This document shows positions 34,200 through 46,225 of a stretch of 64,000 nt of DNA, piece after piece. The stretch spans positions 23,048,316 through 23,112,315 of the forward strand of contig NC_135219.1 of assembly GCF_052324685.1 (NCBI RefSeq). Direction: 5' to 3'. The notes beneath the pieces are model-generated. The model did not search any database, had not been told where the DNA came from, and saw only the letters and a list, made by a program, of their open reading frames with translations. Every line of letters begins with the position of its first letter. Position 1 is the stretch's first letter. The translations under genes were made by a program, and so were the position numbers. Origin of the DNA: Brachyhypopomus gauderio (taxonomy: Eukaryota > Chordata > Actinopteri > Gymnotiformes > Hypopomidae).

Positions 34200-36540
34200 T
34201 GAAGATGGAGATGTTTGTGTATTTCTTACTGTGCCTGCACTTTAAATGAAAGAGAGAGGAAGAAAGTCAAACGTTTTTAACATTTTGAATTAGCAGAAAG
34301 CTAAATCCTTAAACTCAGAATTCCTTTTAAATAAGGAGCACAGATTTTAGCGAATCACATCAGGTTTAACATGCCTAGGAGCTCTGCTCTTTTTGCACTT
34401 TGAAATACTAACACTTATCATGATAACTGTTGTCATGGTGACTATAGATATATATTGTTCTATGATTGTTATTTTCTGTTGACATATCCTGAGGTAACTG
34501 TGCAGAATGTAATTTATCACATGCACAAGGAACAAGGATCTATAGTCTTTTTGTTGTTTGGTATGTGTAATGTGACTTTTCAATGAGGAGTCTTAAAAAA
34601 TGAAAAAGCTACGACTCACAAAATTACTTTTGTATTCTATAGCCAGGGCTTAATTTGAGCCGGATCCTGCCGGAACAGGATCCAGGAACTCTCATTTTGA
34701 AGGGTGTGTTCCGGGAACTGTCTGCCTCGATCCAGTAACTTTCAAGCCTACTAATTATAAGTTATGAAGAAATCTGTATGCACTTCTGCACTTAAACACT
34801 TATAAAACACATGTAAATAATTTAAAAGTAATTTATATATACAAATTGGCTTGTTATTTTAACATTTGTGTGCCTAAGCGTTTTGTGATCCGGTGACATT
34901 GTGATTTTGTTTTGCGATCCGGTGACATTGTTGGCCTCTGACCCCTTGTCTCATGCCGCTGTTTGCGTTCTGGCATCGTTTGATTTTCAAAGTAAGCACT
35001 GTGTATAGCTAATAAGTGTAATGGCACAGTATTAACTTAACTCATTCTGTCAATAAAAGCTTGTTACTCCTATGATTGCAATTATATTTTTGTATGTGAT
35101 AAAAACAATTGACAAACACATATAAAAACCAGAGGGCAGCAGATCATGTGAAAATATAATATTTGTGTAATTCTCAACTTTTGGCCATGACTGTAGACCA
35201 GGATAATGACACTACAGAATTTCTTCACAGAGCCTCAGCCAGGTGGAGTGAAGTTTCAGGTGGAGTCAAGAGCACACCACCTGAAACAAAATTCAAGACA
35301 AAATGAGTCCCGCCTGTATATTTAGAAAGTACGGTGATAAAGCTATTGAATCAGTTTCTTTAACATCCCCCCCCCCCATCAGACTCCACCATGTCAAGAG
35401 TAGAGGTGCACTTTTCTCGCCACAGACATTCAGAGCCCAGTGCAAAATCATCACAGGAGGAAACCTTCAGACTCCAGATTCAAGACTTAGTCAATCACGT
35501 ACCTCATCCCCAGGATGCATGGACGATGTCCCCTGAAAGAGAAAACAATTGTCTTAGATTAACAGTCATGGCCTTTTATTCTGAATTGGTCTTATGCTTG
35601 TTTCCCGTGTTAGACATCTGTGACCACTGAATTCTGTAACCAGAGACCACCATGCATGTGTCGTCAGGAAATAAGGTAGGGTCAAATCCTGTTAACTGCA
35701 CATGGGTACTCAATCGTTGATTGTAGTTTATAAGGAAATTAAAGCTCATTTCAAAATGAATTATTTATTTAGTGTGTATTTCTTGATTAAGATATGTGCT
35801 TGTATATACTTAGATATTTGTTAATGACATATTTGGCATTCTTAGCGAGGAGCAAAGTAAAATTTTCATTGTATCTAAGGAAACCTGTTCCCTCTGTGCA
35901 TATGACAAACTCTGAATTTGAAAAGATTAGGTAGGCCTAAATGACGTTTTCACGCATGCAGACAATTATGTTTTACGTTGCATGAAAAAAATCTGTTGAT
36001 TCTAAAGCTTTTGGTTAAACGTCAGCTTATTCATTTCCTATTTTCTACTAACAAATGCCTAGGGTGGTTCGTACGATTGATAACATTTCTTTTCTGACAA
36101 GAAGCAGCACTATCCAACTCCAATATTTATGAGTCTCTTGAACAGAAGTTGATGGTCACCGATACCGGTGCATCACCAGTTAAGGATGCCCTCGCCGGAA
36201 TACCGAAAGGGTTCGCCCTGAAATATTAATAATCCCCTCAGTCTCTGCCATGTCATTAGTAGAGACGCACTTTTGTCACAATGTACTTTTGGAGCCCAGT
36301 GCAAAACATCACGAGAAACTTTATTGGTATATGCACAGTAAAGAAACGTGTTGCTCTGTACAACGAAATAGTAATAAAGGATAAAATAAGCATGCAACAT
36401 TATGATAAGTATTCATAAATGGAAATGTAAACGAAACAGAAATATAAACTGCTAAGAAGTTTATGTACATACAGTCATTGTGCAGTAGCGAGCTACATTG
36501 CTTGTTGTCAGACTGGTATGAAAACCCAATAGACTCAGCA
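34200..36540. other. Intergenic; repeat scraps, no gene assigned
   Basis: At 34647 CAGGGCTTAATTTGAGCCGG with internal GGATCC repeats looks like the end of a hAT-type element. A poly-C run lies at about 35370. Two diverged copies of one sequence occur at about 35385-35455 and 36240-36315 (both contain CCATGTCA, GTAGAG, GCACTTTT and GAGCCCAGTGCAAAA); the first has an open frame starting MSRVEVHFSRHRHSEPSAK. I do not recognise it. Confidence 0.5.
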
Positions 36541-38184
36541 CACTTACAAATTGTCTAAACACACTTGGCACTGCCACATAATCTCCTTTCTGCATTTGCC
36601 ACATGTGAACCTTTTACAAAAACCACAACGCTTAGTGGCACGGTTACTCTTGCAGCCACACTTAACCTGGCACAATGCCCTTTTCCCTGTGTCAGGTGTG
36701 GGTTGTTGCTGCTGAAACTCTACCTTGGACACCTCCTTGGCTTCCATATGAGACTGTGCAAGTTCTGTTGCAAGCTTCACCAAGAACTCGGACCGTCTCT
36801 CTTTTACCCCAGTGCATGCTTGAAAAAGCACATGTGCATTCAGGCATGAAATGTCAATCATGTTATAAAACACATCGACTGGCCAACGCCGTGTTCCTGA
36901 ACGTACACTGTACTTTCGCACCATTTGGTCCATGACATCCACACCACATTTTAGGCTGTTGTAGTCTGTGATTGTGTTTGGCTTTTTTTTTCGGGTGTCT
37001 CCAATCTCCACCGTACTGTGCATGCTACTGAGGATGCAGACAGTCTTTTTCCGTCTGGGCGCGTAAACGGTCAGCGTGGCACCAGAGGTTGAAAACACCT
37101 GTGTACTAAATTCCTCACGGCCCAAATTCTTTTTGACAGAGTCTGGAAGCTCACGACGAATCTTGTTTACTGTGCCAAGGAGGGTGTTCTTCCGGCCCAG
37201 CAACTGCCTTGCTAGTGACAGTGAGGTGAAAAAATTGTCTGTGGTAACAGTTCTTCCTTGGTCCATAAATGGTTCCATAAGCTTCATCACCACATTTTCC
37301 GATAGTCTTTCCCCCACGGGACGACTGGAGTCTTTGCCAAGATATGGAATGATGTTGCATACATACTTGGATTTCAGGTCACATGCCACCCAGAACTTTA
37401 TCCCAAACTTGTCGGGTTTTGTTGCAATGTACTGAAGAAAAGAGCAACGGGTCTTAGTTGGAAAAAGTTGCTCATCTATGGTGATATGCCTTCCTGGGTT
37501 GTAACAAGTGATGCAATTGGCAGCGAAAGACCCCCAAACATTAGAGATTGCAGCAAACCGGTCAGTTGCAGCTCGTTCACTGCGTGTGTACTTGTCGTCA
37601 AAGTGAAGGTGCTGCATGATGTTCTGGAAGCGGTTTCGCGACATAATCTTGGTGATTAAGGGCACTCCCAGTGTTGTAGACCATGAGTCATGCACCGCTG
37701 GAAGGCGCACAACACCTCGCAGGATGAGGATTGCAATGAACGCCTTTAGCTCAGCGAGGGACATGAACCAGTTTTCTTGCTGTGTCTGGCGTGCATGCTG
37801 GACAGTCCACCCCTGTATGATCCGAAGCATTTCAATAGAAATGAAACAGAGGAAACTCTCTAAGCGACTCGATACTTTCCGTAGGGCAAAAGCAGTTGGC
37901 TCTCCATTCGTGGTATTGCATTTACTTGGGCTTGGATGCACTCAGTCATGTCTTCCGATCTGTTCTTCATGCCACACTGTGCCGCCTTTTGCAGTCTCTG
38001 TCAGCCGCCCGTGTGTCTCCACGCGACCCCTCTTTACTGGTGATGAAGTCTCCTCATCTACAGGACCATATGTTTGAGATTTGATTAGTGAAAGGTTGAA
38101 ATAATGTGAAATTGACAAACATAATATTTGAAACGTAGCCGGCGATTGGCGGGTTCACACACAAATAGGTATTTTGGCCTTAAT

Positions 38185-38212
38185 GGGGGGGGGGGGGGGG
38201 GGGGGGGGGGGG
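38185..38212. repeat. Poly-G tract
   Basis: 28 consecutive G on the plus strand inside the piggyBac intron, a potential quadruplex-forming and assembly-error-prone site. Confidence 0.95.
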
Positions 38213-38336
38213 TGTGCATAAATAAATTAATGTGCACAAAAAGATTCAATTGAGGCACTAAAGGCCCAAAACGATCAAAATGTGTATTGGGAAATTGAGT
38301 CAGATCAAAGAACTAAATCACATGCTGAGATCAGCA

Positions 38337-38362
38337 GTGTGTGTGTGTGTGTGTGTGTGTGG
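38337..38362. repeat. GT microsatellite
   Basis: Uninterrupted (GT)n of about 24 bp followed by GGGG. Confidence 0.95.
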
Positions 38363-39459
38363 GGTCTTATGTATGTACTATTCAGTCAGTTCCAGTATTT
38401 GGCCAGTAAATGGAGCCCATGTAATACCATACTGATATTACAGTAATGAAATAAGACATTTTAGTGAAATAAAAGGTTCATTTCTGGTCAAGCAGTGCAC
38501 CTTTTGTTATGAGATCTAATTGCAAAGTTATTTATCTCATTGATCTGACTCATACAAGACCCTTTATTTGTCTGTATTCTGCATAACCGGATTGCAGCAT
38601 GAGTTTTTATGATTTCTTAGGTTTTTGGACAATGCAGCGACAGGCCAATTTGAACCAAACTTGGCATACCTGAAGGACCTGTCTATAAAAGGCTTTGAAA
38701 TTGGGAGTTGATCAACATGTTTATATGAATTATAGCAATATAGGTCATATATGGCCTCAATGATATAATGGGAAAATGGACCCACCTGAAAATAAAAAAA
38801 ATCCAACAATTTTTAAAAATAGTTTACCTACAGTGTCTACAGATTATGCCCATGCCACTCTTGCCATCATTGGATCAAATTCCTAGGACTAGTTCGAAAA
38901 GTGCTATTTTCAAACAATTGATGAATGTGACAAAACTACGCCTTTTTTAATAGGACTTGTAATTGCAAAGTTGTCAGGTGGACTGCAAGGAATCAAAAGA
39001 ATCAAGTTTCATTTTCCTAAGCAAAGATTTGGAAAAGTTATGCATGATTCACAAATAGTGCCACCTAGTGGCCAAATGTTTCAAAACTGCACAGTGTGAC
39101 AGTCCTGAGATGTGTGTGAACCCTAAATTGCAAAAATAGGTTTCCCCACACTACGTGTGTGAACCCCAATTATAATTCCAAAACATCTCAAGTATGCCAC
39201 CTTGGAAGTAATGTAGGATTGTTTTCACACAGCAATACGTGGCATATATATATATATTTAAATAGTTTATCTTTTGAAAAAATGTCAATAGGTAAAGATA
39301 TTTCTACATAAATTTATACAATAAACCCTCAACTACTTGAAATAGAATAATATTCGAGTAATTTTAACTTATCCAGATGGTACTTTTTGCAGTGTCTCTT
39401 CCAAAAACACAACACCCATAACTGACAAACAAAAATAGGAAATCTTACCAGAAGAGATT

Positions 39460-40300
39460 TCAGAGTCACTACTCGGATCAAGAGTTATTTCTCCTCCATC
39501 AGAGTCACAAGGGTCGACATGGTTGAGGACCACGTCCAAAGCCTGCTGTGTTCTGCAAACCTTTGCCATCTTTGCTTCTAAGTCGAGAGTAAGTGAAATA
39601 TAGCAACATGGATTTTTATCCACATGTAGGTGGATACATACATAATAGTCATAATAGTTCACACTACCACCCATCACACCCATACCTGTTCACTGTTACC
39701 TGGTACCGGCATATTTCGATCTAATGGCTGCAACAACATTAAAAAAATATATAGAACCCATCTCAGTTACCTCCATTCTGTACATTTATAATATTGTAAT
39801 ATAGTACTAGAGTGAGAAACCTTTATTCTATTTTATTTCACCATTTCTTCTCCATCGGAGTCAATGGATCAACACAGTTCATACAATCACCCATCCCCCC
39901 CCCCGTTTAGCATTACCTAGTAGTGGCTGCATGTACATAAAGGATGGCTTTTATTAGACCTTTATTCTATTTTATTTCACTTAGCATGTAGCCAGATAGG
40001 CCATTTACTTTGGTGCAGTTTATTAAAGTCTATGCACTTTATTAACAAGTTTCCTATGTCTGCAGTCATCTCTCTCCATTATTAAACTGACAACGACATT
40101 ATTTGAACTATAATTCTAAAACATCTCAAGTCTGCCTCCTTTGTACTAATTTTGGATTGTTCTCACTGCAAAAGGAGACATGCTGATTGGTCAAAAATAG
40201 CTAAAGTTCTGATTTTTTTTCTTCTCCATCTGAGTCAATGCATCAACACAGTTCCCACAATCACCCATCCCCCCGTTTAGCATTACCAAGTAGTGGCTGC
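39460..40300. repeat. Degenerate tandem repeats derived from the piggyBac exon 1 region
   Basis: The motif TCTCCATCNGAGTCA...CACAGTTC appears near 39846 and 40222, and a related TCTCCTCCATCAGAGTCA near 39478 lies inside piggyBac exon 1, spacing about 370-376 bp. Neighbouring blocks also recur (AAAACATCTCAAG at about 39180 and 40118; CTTTATTCTATTTTATTTCA at about 39820 and 39960). The upstream copies are non-coding. Confidence 0.65.
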
Positions 40301-40398
40301 ATGTACATAACAAAGGATGGCCTAAACATTTGGCCTGCGGGCCAGAGTTTGGACACCTCTGCATTAGGCCATCATGTCCATTAGTGCAGTTTTCATTA

Positions 40399-40512
40399 GC
40401 CTGCAGCAAATTCTGAAAATACTAATGAATATGGCCTGCAGCAAATTCTGAAAATACTATTGAATATGGCCTGCAGCAAATTCTGAAAATACTATTGAAT
40501 ATGGCCTGCATA
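40399..40512. repeat. 35-bp minisatellite, about three units
   Basis: Three near-identical units GCCTGCAGCAAATTCTGAAA + ATACTATTGAATATG, followed by a partial fourth. Confidence 0.95.
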
Positions 40513-41731
40513 AGGAGCATGAGCTCAACTCTGCCTGGCCTAATGGGATGCAAATGACCCCAGCACTGCCATTTGGCACTCTCTGCTAGAAGGAGTCGTA
40601 TGAAAATGCTGGTAGTTGCAGTGTTAAAAGATTACAGTACCTTTAACAGTCACTACTACGACAAATTAACAGAATTGTTGTGCATTTGTCAACGTACCAG
40701 AGGTGTCACACGTCGAAAAGGCTCTGACAATACGGCTTTTAGCAACGGCAAACATCAACTACGGAATAGAATAGAAAAACCGGTAACGTCTAAACAAATG
40801 CTTACCAATTGCTGCAGCGCTTCAACAGCTACTTGCAAGGAGCCCCTTTCCTGCTCAGAAGAAAGATTGAAATGTGGCCAAGACAGGCCAAGATGGTGGT
40901 TTTATATTGTGAGTTCTCAAGGACCCTTAGGTATCCTGATGAGGCGCCTATTCAAAACATCAACGAGTGTATCAAAATAAGAGTTCACTGTCACGTCAAA
41001 CGTTTGTTTGTTTTTGTTTCTGTTGCATGTTTTATGTGTTGTAGTGTGATCACTGTTTTCAGAGTGTTTGTCTGTATATCTTACCTTGTAGGGACTTCTG
41101 CAAGTAAGGGCCAGAATAAATGGCATGTAGACATTTGTAATTAAACATTACATGCATCATACAAGTGATTCAAATAAAATAAGTATATATTATATACATA
41201 TAATATATACATATACAAATGATATATACTATATAATATATATTATATACATATATACAAGGCAAGGCAAAGTTTTTGCAGATGTTGGATGGGAGGACTT
41301 GGCAGTTTGGAAGGGTAAGTCCAGTGTGGATTAATACATATTTAGGTGTTCTTTAGGACTTTTAATTTTAACTTATTAAATTGTAACCTTGCTAATTGGG
41401 AAGATACATGGAGACATGTTCCAGAGAAGCTCCATGGAGTACTCATTGTGCAAGTTTCAGTGTGACAAAACTTCACATGCTTCACTCTGCTTGTACCCCG
41501 AACATGACTGCCGTTTGTGCAGATGGCAACAGAAAACTCTATAGGTTTTGACAGTCAGCAGGGTAAAACTGCTTTATGCATAATAAATGTATGTAAAATG
41601 TATGCAACTGTAGGTATCGGGGGTGGACTGGCATACATTACTACCGGGGATTTCCCCGGTGGGCCAAGGGGAAGTATTGTTTCCATTCTAATGGGAGGTA
41701 AAAGTTAATATGCTTTACAAAACCCCTTAAC
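40513..41731. other. Spacer, no gene seen
   Basis: Includes an AT-rich stretch with TATATAC palindromes at about 41180-41260 and a trace of LINE tail (GGCAAGGCAAAG, 41262). The plus-strand frame 40573-40980 has no recognisable domain, an alternative start and no splice support, so it is not called a gene. Confidence 0.5.
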
Positions 41732-42605
41732 CTGGGGGGTATTCCACGAAGCGAGCTAACTCAGTAAGCCGGGCTTTTTAAGACAAGCCTGGCTCATTTT
41801 GCTCAAATTCGGTTCCACGAAAGAGGCTAGACTTGAGCCTCGCTCAGTTACTACAGCAACATATACGTTTGAACTAACCTGCTCCGTACCAGGCTAGAGT
41901 TGAAGCTTAGCTTAGCGGGACCGCTTCTATTGGCTCAGCAGCGTGATGTCAGTCTCGCCATCCGGGAAACAAAATTGAGGAACAAGGTTCCGCTGCAATT
42001 CTATCCATTAAATTGCTGTGGATGTAGCATATCATATCATATATTTTTATACATTTAATGGAGTACTGTAATTATTAGTTTGGAATGATTGCAGGTCATT
42101 ATTATCAAAATTTAATAATTATATTTCCAAATGCAATTTATATTTCGATCTTCAGAGTACATATTCATTGTTAATCAGCGAGGTTTTTGCACATTTTAAT
42201 GTATTGGTTTAATCTTAACAAATTCAGGTCAGTGTAAAATGGAATACAGTGTCTAATCGCAGTTATGGTCAACAAACATACATTAGCATAAACACTATAT
42301 CACAAAAATACAATTCTTTGTACCTGAGTATTAATAATAACTGAGTAATTTAGGTGAAGATACTTTTAGGTATATATTTATCCCCACACTTCCTCTTTTG
42401 TGTTCAAATTACAAGCAAATCATATCACTCCGCAATTCACATATGTTCAGTATAAATAATGTAAATGTGTGGTTAACTTAATGGTGCAAAAAGGAAATTG
42501 ATACAGACAACTACCTTACCAAGATTTTCATACAGGTGATACAAATAATCCAAAATGTATGCTATAAAAGAACAGCTAACAGTGAAGGCTGAAGGCTGAT
42601 TGACC

Positions 42606-43866
42606 ATGGCATGCCCATTTGTAGAAAATCCAGTAGATGAGGGAGCGTGTATAGTGCACAGAGCATTCATGCTACCAGCTCCAAGGTCATTCCAGGACAG
42701 GACAGATCCACTGGGCTTTCCGGATGACTACTTATTTGAGCACTACAGGTTCAGAAGACACAGTATTATATATCTTTGTAAATTACTAGGGCCATATATT
42801 GAGAAGAACACTAGACGTAGTAGAGCTCTTACCAAACCCCAAACAGTCTGTATCGCTTTGCACTTCTTTGCCAGCGGCGCATTTCTGTACAGCGTTGGGT
42901 ATGCAGAACATCTTAGTAAGGCGACGGTCTGCTGCGAAATTCGATAGGTTTGTCTTGCGCTTAAGCGTTTCCTTAATATATTCATTAAATTCCCTGGTCA
43001 CAGAGGCATCCTTCCCATAAAAGAAGCTTTTTCAGAACAGCAGTAACTTGGAGTTAAATTTATATGACTTTAAAAGAGACTCTTATCCAGAGCACTTACC
43101 GAAGTGCTCTGTATTCATCTTGATCAACTATTTCATGCTAAAATTCATTCAATTCAAAACAAATTGAATTCTCCAGGATTTCCAAATGTCATTGGTGCTA
43201 TAGACTGCACTCACATCAGGATAAAGGCTCCATCTGGACCCATGGAGGCAGACTATGTGAACTGAAAATCATTTCACAGCATCAATGTACAGGTACATGC
43301 AAGTTTTGCCCACCCAACAGAAATTGTAAAGCATGTCGCTCCATGGGTTTGAACAACTTTCACCCTTTGTCACTTTTGCCATTGTTCTAGATGGTTTGCA
43401 CCAGCCAATTTCTATTCTCCAACATTGAAGCAAAATGGCCCGGCTCGGTGCACAATATTTCGTGCCTCCTCACTGGCACAGAGGTTTGCCGAAGGTAAGA
43501 ATACTCCAACCACACAAAATAGTGCAGATTTGGCCTCAGTGTTTAACTCTACTCCTTATAATTGTAGGTGCTTTTCCTGGCTTACTGCTTGGGGATAGGG
43601 GTTACCCCTGCCAACCTTTTCTCCTTACCCCATATGCAGACTCTACAACAGATGCCGAGAGGAGGTTCAATCGTGCACATTCAAAGACAAGGGCATGCAT
43701 TGAGATGGCATTTGGACAGTTAAAGAGCAGATTTAACTGCTTGCGCCATCTCAGAGTGACCCCTGAGAGAGCCTGTGACATTAAAGCAGCCTGTGCAGTT
43801 TTGCACAAGGTGGCAATACTGCAAAAAGGAGTAATGCCAAGAGTGCAGTTGGACTCTCCTGTCTGA
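42606..43866 (+). pseudogene. Harbinger (HARBI1-like) transposase, broken
   Basis: Starts at ATG 42606 (MACPFVENPVDEGACIVHRA). Typical segments follow: LPAPRSFQDRTDPLGFPDDY, LTKPQTVCIALHFFASGAFL, GFPNVIGAIDCTHIRIKAPS (first catalytic Asp region), GAFPGLLLGDRGYPCQPFLL (second Asp) and CIEMAFGQLKSRFNCLRHL (Glu). An intron at 43495-43567 has GT/AG ends and joins RFAEG to AFPG. In-frame stops interrupt it (after CCEIR near 42945 and after EADYVN near 43263) and there are frame shifts between them, so it is dead. Confidence 0.85.
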
Positions 43867-44066
43867 CCCCTGGATACCTCCCGGACTCTGCCCTCGCCTC
43901 TCGACCCTGGACCGCACTGACCACCGCTCCCACGCTACTGCTCTGCACCTGCCATACGTCACTGTGCTCATCGTGTGGCTAGTTACACAGAGTTATCCTA
44001 ATAAAGATCGTGTTATTCCGCATCAGGATCCCTCTCAGCGTGTTCTATACGTTACAAAGACAGAAG

Positions 44067-44767
44067 TGTTACCGCCCGGTCTAGGTCAGACGGTAACAGC
44101 GAATTAATGTTGGAGTGATTGAGGAGTGAAATATAAAGGGGAACCGACAACACGTTCAATAACATGTATTTGGACCACATGAAAATGCAGAAAATGCAAG
44201 ATGTAACAAGCATTGGCTTAGCACCACTGACTTCAGGTAGGCCACGCTGAAAACGGGAAAAGAAAACTACCTGGTGCTAAGCGACTTCTTTTAAACTTAC
44301 ACAACAACAACCAAGAAAATAAAAGAGAACACTACATAACAAACACAACTACGCAAAAACAGAAACACAGTCCACCACACACACACACAAGAACAAGGGG
44401 CAGTCTAACAAGTCTCGATTACGGTTAGCAGATGTGTATATATATCCAAAGTCATCCCCAAAACAGGGAGATCAAACGAGGAGAGCCTGCCACTCTCTCC
44501 TGCCGTCTTCACCCCCAGGAAGCCTTTTGTAGCTGTGGACTGGGACTGACTTGTCAGGCACCACCCAGAACCATGTGACCCCATCATCCCGGGCGCACCT
44601 GAAAGAGATTACAACACAACACACCACGCTCCCTCGGGAGAACAGCACAATCACACAGCAACAACTCATCACGCTCCCGTAAGAGAATAGTACAATGTGT
44701 ACAGTAATAACTCATCTCGCTCCTGCAAGAGAATAGTACATATCAGGGTACATATCAGGACCTAACA
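44067..44767. mobile_element. Solo LTR inside the Harbinger element
   Basis: 701 bp with TG...CA ends (TGTTACCGCCC to CCTAACA), flanked by the 4-bp duplication GAAG (44063-44066 and 44768-44771). It contains a short internal tandem repeat built on CTCGCTCCTGCAAGAGAATA. Different family from the LTRs at 1986 and 60608. Strand not determined. It is younger than the Harbinger insertion it sits in. Confidence 0.8.
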
Positions 44768-45235
44768 GAAGTATAGTCAAGATTGAGAAGTATTTATTCA
44801 TGTTGAACTGCATAACTACTACTCACTTGTTCTCTTGTAGAGGTGTGAGCTCTGGACATGGAGGTCTGAGGGTCTTCTCTCTGTTCTTCCATTTCCTTTA
44901 AACACAACACAAATCATGAGATCACACAGCACATTAACAGACAGATACATAGACACACACGACTTACAGCTGGCCTTTCTGAACAGGCAGAAATTTCTTT
45001 CTGGTTGCTAAAATATTTTATACAGTTATTTAAAATGGTGTTTTACCTTTTCCTGCATATTGGACTAATCAACTGTACTTACCATTCTGGAGTATATTTT
45101 TATATTTCACCTTGACCTGCTGCCACGTTCTCTTAACCCCGCTCATGTTACTTCTAAATCAGGAAATTATTAAATAACATTATTAATTTACTATAACACT
45201 TTTAAAATGCCAATGAATGGATTAAATTATATGCT

Positions 45236-45425
45236 CACGCATTTAGTCTGTCTGCAATATTTTGCCAGACAGCTTCTCTGACTTTATGAAAACAGGACGT
45301 GTTGCCATTCTTCGTAATAATGTATTTATATTCCTCATACAGACGTATAAGTAGCTCATGTTCAGCAGAAGAAGCAAAAAAGCTGCTCGTTCCTTCAGCT
45401 CTTTCGACATTTTCTTGCCTTTTCG
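45236..45425 (-). pseudogene. Myb/SANT-like protein of the Harbinger element, first exon
   Basis: The minus strand encodes SSAEHELLIRLYEEYKYIIT and on to KVREAVWQNIADRLNA, the N-terminal Myb-like DNA-binding domain typical of the Harbinger accessory protein that carries the transposase to DNA and the nucleus. Downstream exons toward 44860 (for example around 45060-45150 and 44830-44900) are likely but were not resolved, and the start codon is not certain. Confidence 0.65.
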
Positions 45426-45633
45426 AATATCGATTAGTGAGGCTGTGTAAATACTGTGTGCACGCGCATGATCGCCGATTACAAAAGCCTGGCTTGAATT
45501 AGCGGGAACAGGTTGCGTCTGGATTTCGTTAGTGGAACGGAACTAGACGGAAGTGAACTGTTTGGTTAACTCAAGCGAGGCTCACTCTAATAAGCGCCGC
45601 TTTCATAAGCTCGCTTCGTGGAACAGCCCCCTG

Positions 45634-46225
45634 TTCTTTGACCATCATGTGTGTTTATTTTTTCAGGTGAGGGAATGTGGGATTTACTGTTGAGGTTCAA
45701 AGATACCTGACTGACCCAATAGTTCCACGGTTTATCTCCACCTCTATCAGCTTGCACTGGAATTTTTATGTACACCAGTCTCCTCAGTGCTGTGTGAGGC
45801 TTGAAAAATTGTGTCCCAGCACAGTGGAACAAATCCTCTTTTTGAATAAAAACTGAAAACAAAGATGCTAATGTCCACAATCACTAAAATCACTAATAAA
45901 TCAAACTTGTTTTTCCACAAGCACTTTTGTTATTTTTACATCCATACATAAACATTCACGATATACGTATACATATTAAAAAATGTGATTAATTTTAAAA
46001 AGTGTAAAAATAAGTACCCAAAACCAGCTAGATATATAAGAAACAACAAATCACAACAAACCAAACAGATTTCCTTTATTGACTTATTGACAAAACGTGA
46101 AAAACTTTAATGAAACAATATGGAGTTAAAGGCTAAAAATGAATAAATAAAAGACGCTGCTTTCACTGTCCACCAGATGGCGATAATGTCCACTGCTTCA
46201 TGAAGTTAACCTTTTTCCGGTACAA
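45634..46225. other. Spacer between Harbinger and ISL2EU-like element
   Basis: AT-rich. No supported gene. The terminus of the next element should lie near its right edge but was not defined. Confidence 0.4.

Larger units (their letters stand above)
36544..39569 (-). mobile_element. piggyBac-type transposase gene, two exons, one in-frame stop
   Basis: Exon 1 (39449-39569) encodes MAKVCRTQQALDVVLNHVD and an acidic Asp/Ser stretch. Exon 2 (36544-38057) joins it in phase 1 through donor CTG|GTAAGA and acceptor CTGTAG. The product has the piggyBac DDD(D) core: HITIDEQLFPTK, VTTDNFFTSL and CGVDVMDQMVRKYS. It ends in a C-terminal cysteine-rich domain (VKCGCKSNRATKRCGFCKRF and on to CQVCLDNL). Length of about 540 residues is normal. 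A single TGA at about 37942-37944, between IGRHD and VHPSPSK, interrupts it; no other break is apparent. TTAA-flanked termini were not identified. The ~1.4-kb intron contains a 28-G run and a GT microsatellite. Confidence 0.9.
41735..45630 (+). mobile_element. PIF/Harbinger element, full length, inactive
   Basis: Ends GGGGGTATTCCACGAAGCGA and TCGCTTCGTGGAACAGCCCC form imperfect terminal inverted repeats. Both sides carry the 3-bp duplication CTG (41732-41734 and 45631-45633), as PIF/Harbinger elements make. It holds the transposase on the plus strand and a Myb/SANT-like partner on the minus strand, the standard two-gene Harbinger layout. A 701-bp solo LTR has inserted at 44067-44767. Confidence 0.9.

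Noticed and set aside
36565-38084. Plus-strand frames across the piggyBac region
   Set aside because: Antisense of the transposase, which has clear catalytic motifs on the other strand.
40573-40980. 135-codon plus-strand frame
   Set aside because: No ATG at its start, no recognisable domain, no splice or polyA support; surrounded by repeats.
43867-44066. Possible LTR 3' part (AATAAAGATCG...CGTTACA) between the Harbinger transposase stop and the solo LTR
   Set aside because: It resembles the end of an LTR, but no matching start or target duplication was found, so it is not called as a separate element.
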